In this document: positions 58,118-64,000 of the stretch, one piece after another
How positions within the stretch are numbered: position 1 is the first letter of the stretch
Layout of the letters: the number at the start of each line of letters is the position of its first letter
DNA from: Lentibacillus sp. JNUCC-1
GTDB taxonomy: Bacteria; Bacillota; Bacilli; Bacillales; Amphibacillaceae
DNA: 64,000 nt
Direction of reading: 5' to 3'
Assembly: GCF_009741735.1 (NCBI RefSeq)
Contig: NZ_WHOH01000001.1
Coordinates: 310,001 to 374,000, forward strand
Program-made: the position numbers and the translations under genes
The notes under the pieces: model-generated
Seen by the model: the letters and a program-made list of their open reading frames with translations, nothing else
Told to the model about the DNA's origin: nothing
Databases searched by the model: none

Positions 58118-59287
58118 ATGTTGCAGGGAATTTTTAAAGAGATTGAAGCGATGTATCCGGAAATGGTTGAGCGGCGCAGATACTTGCACCAGCATCCGGA
58201 ATTGTCTTTTCAAGAAACAAAAACAGCAGCTTATATTGCTGCGTTCTATGAAGAGCTTGGCCTTCCGTATGAAACTCATGTGGGAGGAAATGGTGTGATT
58301 GCGCGGCTCAAAGGCGGCAAACCAGGAAAAACAATTGCATTAAGGGCAGATTTTGATGCGCTTCCCATTCAAGACGAAAAAGATGTACCGTACAAATCAA
58401 CTGTCGATGGTGTTATGCACGCTTGTGGGCATGACGGCCATACATCTACATTGCTTGCACTCGCGAAAGTCATGACAGCTCATAAAGAAGATTTGCCAGG
58501 CACAATTGTATTCTTACATCAACATGCGGAGGAATATGCGCCCGGTGGAGCAAAGCCAATTGTAGAATCTGGTGCACTTGATGATGTAGATGCTGTGTTT
58601 GGAACACACCTCTGGGCCACAACGCCGCTCGGTGTACTCGAAACCTCAAAAGACGTATTCATGGCAGGTGCAGACCGGTTTGAAATTACAGTTCAAGGAC
58701 AGGGCGGACATGGCGCATATCCTCACGAAACCAAAGATGCAATAGTAATTGGGACCGAGCTTATTACACAGCTACAGCATATTGTCAGCAGACGTCTGGA
58801 TCCTTTGGAAACAGCTGTAGTGACCGTGGGGCAATTTGAAGCAGGAGATGCCTTTAATATCATTGCCGATAAAGCACGTATTGTCGGAACAGTTAGGTAC
58901 CTAAATCCTGACGTACAGGCGCTTGTCATAGATGAAATGGAAAAAATCACTAAGGGGCTCAGCACAACACATAATGCCGAATGTACATTGGATTACTTCA
59001 AGGGCTATCCCCCGCTCGTAAATAACGCAGATGAAGCTGAGCTTGTTCTCGAATCAAGTAAAAACATTGCAGAAATTCACACGCGTAATGAAGTACGCCC
59101 GGTTATGGGTGGCGAAGATTTCGCCTATTACGTCATGGAAAAACCAGGAGCATACTTCTTTACAGGCGCCCTACTTGAAGGAAATGAATATCCGCATCAT
59201 CATCCTAGATTCAACTTTGATGAACGCGCCATGCCCATCGCTGCAAAAACGCTTATCAGTGCCTATTTTGCTTATCAGAATAAATAA
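58118..59287 (+). CDS. M20 family amidohydrolase (YhaA/AmhX-like)
   Basis: The 389-residue metallopeptidase has HPELSFQE, LRADFDALPI, HACGHDGHTS (zinc ligands) and HQHAEEYAPGGAKP, with the dimerisation domain at about 180-290 and MGGEDFAYY near the end. Members deacylate or deaminate amino-acid conjugates; the substrate is unknown. GGGGG lies 7 nt before ATG 58118. It is convergent with ecsAB, where B. subtilis has yhaA. Confidence 0.88.
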   Translation: MLQGIFKEIEAMYPEMVERRRYLHQHPELSFQETKTAAYIAAFYEELGLPYETHVGGNGVIARLKGGKPGKTIALRADFDALPIQDEKDVPYKSTVDGVMHACGHDGHTSTLLALAKVMTAHKEDLPGTIVFLHQHAEEYAPGGAKPIVESGALDDVDAVFGTHLWATTPLGVLETSKDVFMAGADRFEITVQGQGGHGAYPHETKDAIVIGTELITQLQHIVSRRLDPLETAVVTVGQFEAGDAFNIIADKARIVGTVRYLNPDVQALVIDEMEKITKGLSTTHNAECTLDYFKGYPPLVNNADEAELVLESSKNIAEIHTRNEVRPVMGGEDFAYYVMEKPGAYFFTGALLEGNEYPHHHPRFNFDERAMPIAAKTLISAYFAYQNK

Positions 59288-59292
59288 TGCAC

Positions 59293-59322
59293 AGAACCCT
59301 CCAGGACAATCTGGAGGGTTCT
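59293..59322. terminator. Bidirectional terminator between M20 gene and ecsB
   Basis: AGAACCCTCCAG and CTGGAGGGTTCT form a perfect 12-bp stem. Confidence 0.85.
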
Positions 59323-59327
59323 CTTAA

Positions 59328-60545
59328 TTAGGCATACATTTTTTTGCGGACATAACCTTCGTTAAATAAGACATTAAACCCAATTCCAACCCCTAACACA
59401 CTTAAAGCTGTCAGCCAGTCGCCACTGCTGCTGATTAAAGCTGCAATGACCAGCAGCACCGTCTGTAAATAAGCCAGCTTTCTTAAAAGTCTGAGGAGTG
59501 CGCGGCTGCGAAGTTCAGTCCGAACAGGGTACAAATCCAGCCACATAACAGTTCTATGGTGATGGAATAAGGTCATCATTTGAAAACCGCTTAAATAAAG
59601 AAACAATAGGGTAAAAATAATCTTCATCCATATATTTGGGACCGCCCAGACGGCAACCCCTCCTATAATAACAAGCCGCAAATACATCCAAAAATAATCG
59701 CTTCTCACAAACGTCAGACGGTATAAATAATCATACGTCTGATCTTGCCCCCATGAAACTTTTGCAGCAAAACGTGCCACCCACCGTCTTTTTTTAATGC
59801 GGGTTTTCAAATGTGGCACATCAGTAAACATGTTGGCCAAACGGTAAAAAGCTTGCATTCGCATCTGGTCTTTTTCAAGAAGTATGTCCCAAGCAACACC
59901 AGCTTGCCGGCTCGAGACACGCCAATCATAAAGAAAGACAATCATAAAAAGCAAAGTCGATACACCAGCAAGCAGCACATTGCCATCAATAAGAAAATAA
60001 AAGATTGCAATACCAAGGATCAGTCTTGCAACAGTGTCAATTCTCCGCACGCTGACATCGCGTATCTTTAGCATCCACCAGTTGGCTAGCAAATTCCAGC
60101 CTTTAAAAATAAGCAGCACAACCACGATCAATAAATACATCTTCGTGCCACGTTCAGGATAAGTGTGGAAATATAGCGGTCCAAGCGCTGCTGCCGCAAT
60201 CAAAACAAGATAAAGCTGGATCACAAAGCTATAGATAAGACTGTTACGAAAATAAGGTCCCATCAAGTGCTCGACTGGTGTCAAGAAAACAAGATCAGGT
60301 TCTTTCAAAAGTGTCTGCACAGGGCTTAGAGAGGCCACTATCCCAAATACAAGCCCCAACACCCAAGCTGTAGGAAAATCTTCAGGTAGGTTACTCAGCC
60401 ACTGCTGATAGTAAAAGGCAAGAGCCGCAACAAAAAACAGCATCGCAAACACAATATGCTCATTAAGTATGTACCGTAAATAACGATTGATTTCTTTCAA
60501 ATGACCTGAAAAACGTTTTTTAAAAAAATCATGTGCATCAAACAT
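59328..60545 (-). CDS. ecsB: ABC transporter membrane protein EcsB
   Basis: The 405-residue protein has several membrane helices (about eight) and typical EcsB stretches: FAMLFFVAALAFYYQQWLS, FLTPVEHLMGPYFR and FHHHRTVMWLDLYPVR. It pairs with the EcsA ATPase; Ecs affects secretion, competence and intramembrane proteolysis. Its start overlaps the ecsA 3' end by 8 bp. Confidence 0.9.
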   Translation of the reverse strand: MFDAHDFFKKRFSGHLKEINRYLRYILNEHIVFAMLFFVAALAFYYQQWLSNLPEDFPTAWVLGLVFGIVASLSPVQTLLKEPDLVFLTPVEHLMGPYFRNSLIYSFVIQLYLVLIAAAALGPLYFHTYPERGTKMYLLIVVVLLIFKGWNLLANWWMLKIRDVSVRRIDTVARLILGIAIFYFLIDGNVLLAGVSTLLFMIVFLYDWRVSSRQAGVAWDILLEKDQMRMQAFYRLANMFTDVPHLKTRIKKRRWVARFAAKVSWGQDQTYDYLYRLTFVRSDYFWMYLRLVIIGGVAVWAVPNIWMKIIFTLLFLYLSGFQMMTLFHHHRTVMWLDLYPVRTELRSRALLRLLRKLAYLQTVLLVIAALISSSGDWLTALSVLGVGIGFNVLFNEGYVRKKMYA

Positions 60546-61281
60546 GGCTATCTTCCTTTGTCAGCTGCACATATAAATCATCAAGTGAAGCACCAGGCAT
60601 ATGAAAATCAGAACGTAACTTCTCCATCGTTCCAATCGCTTTAACCGATCCTTCATGCAGAATCACAAATCGATCACAATATTTTTCTGCTGTCGCCAAA
60701 ATATGGGTGGACATCAGCACTCCAGCTCCTTGTTCCTTCATTTGATCCATCATTTCCAAATAAGATTGTATCCCAAGTGGATCTAGACCAACAAAAGGCT
60801 CGTCCACAACATATAAATCAGGCTGAATCAAAAAAGCACACATGATCATGACTTTTTGCCTCATCCCTTTAGAAAAATGAACCGGAAACCACTTAAGCCG
60901 TTTCTCCATATGAAATTCCTTTAATAGTGGTGGCAACCTTTTTTCGAAATCAGCTTCTGACACGTTATATGCCATTGCGGTTAGTTTCAAATGCTCATAT
61001 AAAGTCATCTCATCATACAGAATGGGCATTTCCGGTATGTAAGCCATATGCTGCCGATAGGATTCAGGGTGGTCTTTAAACGTTTGCCCCTTTACTTCAA
61101 TGGTTCCTCTCTTTGCCTCCATCATCCCAATAACATGTTTGATGGTTGTGCTTTTACCTGCCCCGTTCAAACCGATTAAACCAATGATCTCACCAGGGTA
61201 TATTTGAAAGGAAATACCGTGCAAAACGTCTTTATGTGTGTATCCCCCGTGTAATTGCTTAACATTCAAAAGCGGCTCCAC
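60538..61281 (-). CDS. ecsA: ABC transporter ATPase EcsA
   Basis: The 247-residue ATPase has Walker A GLNGAGKSTT, a signature helix FSKGMRQKV, Walker B DLYVVDEPFVGLDP and the H-loop STHILATAEKYCD. GTG 61281, giving MEPLLNVKQLHGGYT, follows GGGGG by 7 nt and fits the family start better than the longer frame. Its location next to hit is as in B. subtilis. There is no gene between this start and the RNA candidate at 61425. Confidence 0.92.
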   Translation of the reverse strand: MEPLLNVKQLHGGYTHKDVLHGISFQIYPGEIIGLIGLNGAGKSTTIKHVIGMMEAKRGTIEVKGQTFKDHPESYRQHMAYIPEMPILYDEMTLYEHLKLTAMAYNVSEADFEKRLPPLLKEFHMEKRLKWFPVHFSKGMRQKVMIMCAFLIQPDLYVVDEPFVGLDPLGIQSYLEMMDQMKEQGAGVLMSTHILATAEKYCDRFVILHEGSVKAIGTMEKLRSDFHMPGASLDDLYVQLTKEDSHV

Positions 61282-61424
61282 AATGCGTCCCCCAATCTTA
61301 TTCCTTTGAATCAAATCTTATCACGTTATTTAATATATGCCAAAATATATCAATTCATTAATCGCATATATCAAAGCACCTTTGTTCATCTAAAATTTTT
61401 TTGTTATTCGTGTATAAAAGAAAC

Positions 61425-61749
61425 ACCTTCAGTCCACAATAGGTATTGAAGACGGAGGATGAGTTGCACAGCATCACCAACCATGACTTGTGGTCAACCA
61501 CAAAATGAGGTGTTTGCGATCGACAATTCAATGATATAACCATTTTGCCAGTACCCATCTCCCGCAAGAGATCACTGGTAAAAGGTGCACGTAGGCAAGT
61601 CCGTTAAAAAGCTTAATGGTGTAAAACCAAGCACGCGATTTAACAATTTGTTTACCGGTCCCCGACATTGGATACTGTAGACAGCATTCATCCTCTTTCT
61701 TCACCCAGCAGGCTGGTCCGCCTAAAACCCGGATCAGCCTGTTTTTTTT
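61425..61749 (+). ncRNA. Candidate structured RNA between ecsA and hit
   Basis: The segment has a possible -10 TATAAA (61413-61418), ends in a strong terminator, and folds locally: closing pairing GAGGATGA (61455-61462) with TCATCCTC (61688-61695), a hairpin with CACC/GGTG, CAT/ATG and TTGTGG/CCACAA (61475-61512), and a hairpin with CCAGT/ACTGG and ATCTC/GAGAT (61548-61578). Reading frames here are short and not protein-like. No -35 box is convincing. I do not recognise a known RNA family. Confidence 0.4.
61709..61749 (+). terminator. Rho-independent terminator, plus strand
   Basis: CAGGCTGGTCCG pairs with CGGATCAGCCTG and is followed by TTTTTTTT. No protein gene on the plus strand precedes it, which supports a non-coding transcript. 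Confidence 0.8.
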
Positions 61750-61760
61750 AATACATACTA

Positions 61761-62365
61761 GACACAAACTTCGAACCAGAGAAAGCCTGAAATGACTGCC
61801 TCTGGCAACCGCTCGGGGAAAACACTCCGCGTCCAGTGGGCGCTGCTGAGCCTCCTCGGTCTATCGACCTCCGGGGTCTCACCGAGGCTTCTCCTCCCAC
61901 GGGAGTCTCCGTGTTTTCCCCGAGCTTGGTTAGAGCGTGTTAATGTCCCATATTAATACGTGTGCAGAACCGTCCAAGCCGCTGAATTACATAGAGAGAT
62001 TGGAGCGGAGGGAAGTCGACTCCTGCTGGAACAGCACGAGTCCGAAGACCCCACAGTGAGCATATTAAGGATCGTCGACTAAGACCGTCCTTTGCGGACA
62101 ACGTCGACATACCCCTTGCCGGGGCAAGGAGGCGTCAGGGGATGTTCGATTAAAACCGGCGCGTCCTGCGCCAACATCGAACGACCTGCGTCCTGCAGGC
62201 CCCTTGGCAAAGAAGACACTGTGAAAGTGGTTTTCTTGAACAGATGTCGCACTTGAGCTGTTATAAAGTTAAAGCGACTTCCCGGAGCGCAAATCACGGT
62301 GCTCTTATATACATTGATGGGTTTTGACCTACTATGCTTTTTAGTTCGCAATTTACTTAAACTCT
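61761..62365. repeat. R1 composite repeat, copy 7
   Basis: The left end is GACACAAACTTCGAACCAG, then module A (loop with TCGATAGACC as in copy 4), spacer and the first arm of module B; module B is interrupted at about 62062-62268 by two tandem two-hairpin submodules. The right end TTAGTTCGCAATTTACTTAA matches the left end of copy 2. It fills the gap before hit; no gene is seen. Confidence 0.78.
62074..62199 (+). repeat. Two-hairpin submodules of R1 (instances iii and iv)
   Basis: Instance iii has outer stem GTCGAC/GTCGAC and inner GTCC-TTTGC-GGAC. Instance iv has outer GTTCGAT/ATCGAAC, inner GGCGC-GTCCT-GCGCC and second hairpin CCTGC-GTCCT-GCAGG. All keep TAAGACC or TAAAACC on the 5' side and AAC on the 3' side of the inner hairpin. 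Confidence 0.6.
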
Positions 62366-62482
62366 GACTAAGCTGTTTGTTGGTGATGATATGTATATCT
62401 GGGTTTGAAGTGTTGGCTTTACATATGGGTGTGTTCATCGCTACAATAGAAGCATCAAATTGTATACAAGGAGTCGATGTAA

Positions 62483-62908
62483 ATGAGTCATGAAGATTGT
62501 ATCTTTTGTAAAATCATTGATCAGGAACTGCCTTCTGCCAAGGTGTATGAAGACGAGCATGTGTATGCTTTTTTAGACCTCAGTCAGGTTACAAAGGGAC
62601 ACACACTTGTTATTCCAAAGACGCATACGAAGGATATTTATAATACTTCTGACGATGTAGCTGCTGAACTTTTTGCACGTGTGCCTAAGATTGCGCGGGC
62701 CATTAAAGAGACTTATAAGCCCGATGGTATCAATTTACTGAATAACAACGAAAAAGCTGCTGGACAAGCTGTATTCCATTACCACATCCATATATTGCCC
62801 AGATATGGCACAGCCGATGGCTTCCAACCGAGCTGGGTTACACACGAGGATGACTATACACAACAAGACCTTCAGCAAATCGCAGCAGAAATCAACAAGC
62901 ATATTTAA
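62483..62908 (+). CDS. hit: HIT family nucleotide hydrolase
   Basis: The 141-residue protein has CIFCKIIDQELPSAKVYEDE at the N-terminus and the histidine triad HYHIHILPR near residue 100. HIT proteins hydrolyse nucleoside phosphoramidates or dinucleotides. AAGGAG stands before the ATG with somewhat wide spacing. It lies divergent from ecsAB and upstream of trpP. Confidence 0.9.
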   Translation: MSHEDCIFCKIIDQELPSAKVYEDEHVYAFLDLSQVTKGHTLVIPKTHTKDIYNTSDDVAAELFARVPKIARAIKETYKPDGINLLNNNEKAAGQAVFHYHIHILPRYGTADGFQPSWVTHEDDYTQQDLQQIAAEINKHI

Positions 62909-62944
62909 TTCAAACTGATACTTTTTTTTATTAGAAAAGTCTGC

Positions 62945-62950
62945 TATAAT
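62945..62950 (+). promoter_or_regulatory. -10 box of trpP
   Basis: TATAAT at 62945-62950 gives a start near 62957; the -35 region is T-rich and weak. Confidence 0.5.
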
Positions 62951-62975
62951 GAAATCAGTTTCCGCAACTGACGAT

Positions 62976-63032
62976 GAGCGTACAGTTGGGAGATAAAATC
63001 ATTAGCCGAGCTTTAGCTTGAGCAGAGGAGAG
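62976..63032 (+). promoter_or_regulatory. TRAP-binding-type NAG repeat overlapping the trpP ribosome site
   Basis: GAG or TAG triplets occur at 63003, 63008, 63014, 63020, 63025 and 63030, spaced by 2-3 nt, with weaker ones upstream (62976, 62983 CAG, 62990). In B. subtilis, tryptophan-bound TRAP (MtrB) binds such repeats over the trpP ribosome site and blocks translation. The last triplets cover the GAGGAGAGG ribosome site here. Confidence 0.75.
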
Positions 63033-63038
63033 GTATAA

Positions 63039-63557
63039 ATGAATATTAGGATTTTGATTGTCATGTCGCTGTTGGTCAGTATGGGAGCCGTACTGCACGC
63101 CGTTGCACCGCCAATTCTGTTTGGAATGAGACCGGATATGCTTCTGGCAATGATGTTTTTGGGGATTATGATATTTCCAAAAGCAAAGTATGTGGTGCTC
63201 CTGTCTATCGTTACTGGCATTATGTCTGCTTTAACCACAACAGTGCCAGGTGGAGAAATCTCCAACTTAATTGATAAACCAATTACAGCCTTTGTGTTTT
63301 TTGGTTTGTTTTTACTGGTACGAAATAAGATTAACGGCCATATCAGTGCACCTGTTCTAACGGCTTTGGGAACCATTGTCAGCGGATCGATCTTTCTCTC
63401 AGTAGCATTATTTATTGTTGGATTGATGGAAGGCGCATTTATTCCCATGTTTGCAACTGTAGTCTTACCAGCTGCAGTGGTGAATACAATCGTAATGGCG
63501 GTCATCTATCCAGTTGTGCAAGGCATTCTGAAACGGCAGCCAATACCCGTTTCCTGA
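63039..63557 (+). CDS. trpP: Tryptophan transporter TrpP
   Basis: The 172-residue, five-helix membrane protein matches TrpP (YhaG): PILFGMRPDMLLAMMFLGI, FPKAKYVVLLSIVTGIMSAL and TTVPGGEISNLIDKPITAF. It imports tryptophan. The TRAP-type triplets in its leader support the assignment. GAGGAGAGG precedes ATG 63039. Confidence 0.88.
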   Translation: MNIRILIVMSLLVSMGAVLHAVAPPILFGMRPDMLLAMMFLGIMIFPKAKYVVLLSIVTGIMSALTTTVPGGEISNLIDKPITAFVFFGLFLLVRNKINGHISAPVLTALGTIVSGSIFLSVALFIVGLMEGAFIPMFATVVLPAAVVNTIVMAVIYPVVQGILKRQPIPVS

Positions 63558-63575
63558 CAGTAACAAACAATACAC

Positions 63576-63613
63576 AAATCCTCTGGCACGGCTTTTGTCA
63601 GAGGATTTTTTTA
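63576..63613 (+). terminator. Terminator after trpP
   Basis: AAATCCTCTG and CAGAGGATTTTTTT form the stem and T run. Confidence 0.85.
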
Positions 63614-63692
63614 ACCATTTATGACAATGTTTATTGGTAGGTACTAACGAGGTACACACATATATAACCAAAATGAAGGAGTGTGCAAGAAT

Positions 63693-64000
63693 ATGGCAAA
63701 AAGCAAATCAATCTTACTGGGTTTTTTAATAGGCGGAACCGTTAGTGCTGCTGCAACACTATTAATGACCCCCTCTTCAGGAAGAGACTTGCGCATAAGA
63801 GCAAAAGAGCAAGGCACTGACCTAAAAGAGCTCATGTTAAAACTAAAAGAAGATAGCGTTCGTCTGAAACAGCAAATCTCTGACACTTCAAAAGAAGGCG
63901 TTACACTCATTAAAAATCTTACTAATGAAATGAAAGAATCCATTGAGGAATGGAAAACAGCCGTTGAACCCCATCAGGAAAATATTCAGGAATACTTAAA
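63693..64000 (+). CDS. yhaH: YtxH-domain protein YhaH-like, 3' end outside window
   Basis: From ATG 63693, with AAGGAG upstream, 102 codons are visible. The N-terminus SILLGFLIGGTVSAAATLL followed by MTPSSGRDLR is the YtxH signature: one membrane helix and then a charged helical tail (ELMLKLKEDSVRLKQQ). It lies downstream of trpP, as yhaH does in B. subtilis. Function is unknown; homologues are general stress or envelope proteins. Confidence 0.8.
   Translation, partial: MAKSKSILLGFLIGGTVSAAATLLMTPSSGRDLRIRAKEQGTDLKELMLKLKEDSVRLKQQISDTSKEGVTLIKNLTNEMKESIEEWKTAVEPHQENIQEYL

Noticed and set aside
61425-61749. T-box leader, tmRNA, RNase P RNA or SRP RNA at the structured region
   Set aside because: None of the conserved core sequences that I know for these RNAs is present.
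61528-61767. 79-codon minus-strand frame upstream of ecsA
   Set aside because: It overlaps strong hairpins and a plus-strand terminator, lacks a ribosome site and does not look like a protein.
1-64000. CRISPR arrays, tRNA and rRNA genes, prophage genes
   Set aside because: No regularly spaced short repeats, cloverleaf sequences, rRNA segments or phage structural genes were seen.

Overview
The window looks like chromosomal DNA of a low-GC Gram-positive Bacillaceae, probably a salt-tolerant genus near Lentibacillus, Virgibacillus or Oceanobacillus. The basis is strong GGAGG-type ribosome sites, Bacillus-type genes (ComK, AddAB, LiaFSR, EcsAB, HemEHY, YhfH) and gene order. Read right to left, trpP, hit, ecsAB, yhaA-like, hmoB, pbpF, hemEHY, yhfH, yhfI, lplJ, comK, yhjD, yhjE, addBA follow the order I recall for the B. 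subtilis yha-yhj region. A separate block (3453-5598) matches yitWVU.

Layout. 1-5600: radical SAM protein divergent from a Crp/Fnr regulator, molybdopterin genes (mobB, moaE, moaD) and yitW/V/U. 5700-11832: small proteins, an Nfu-N protein, a lipoprotein, a YitT-type membrane protein, DegV, a His-rich membrane protein and a stress-type dehydrogenase. 11907-16372: a composite repeat holding two nested IS1182-type elements. 16421-22475: an operon of PlsY-like, GNAT-aminotransferase fusion and LtaS-like genes, a membrane-anchored amylase-like protein without catalytic residues, and YisL. 22639-27574: rocD, then SCO and a CuA-type heme-copper reductase operon whose subunit I lacks the active-site tyrosine of oxygen reductases. 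27788-36862: addA, addB, yhjE, yhjD, comK. 37770-43046: nitroreductase, lplJ, yhfI, yhfH, pepF. 43099-51375: a GGDEF-EAL protein, hemYHE and pbpF. 51568-56956: hmoB, bdbC with a thioredoxin-like partner, liaFSR, a PAP2 phosphatase and a ferritin-like protein. 58118-64000: M20 amidohydrolase, ecsAB, a candidate structured RNA, hit, trpP with a TRAP-type leader, and yhaH.

Three points stand out. First, near-palindromic TGTGA-N6-TCACA sites lie at about -41.5 from plausible -10 boxes for both the radical SAM gene and the CuA oxidase/NO-reductase-like operon, suggesting an anaerobic or NO regulon under the Crp/Fnr protein encoded here. Second, composite palindromic repeats (R1), some carrying a two-hairpin module with compensatory stem changes, sit between the conserved gene blocks. 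Third, at least eight conserved genes are broken by a single missing G (or C on the plus strand), nearly always in a homopolymer run; this is most simply sequence error, so I annotate them as single genes.

No rRNA, tRNA or CRISPR array was seen.
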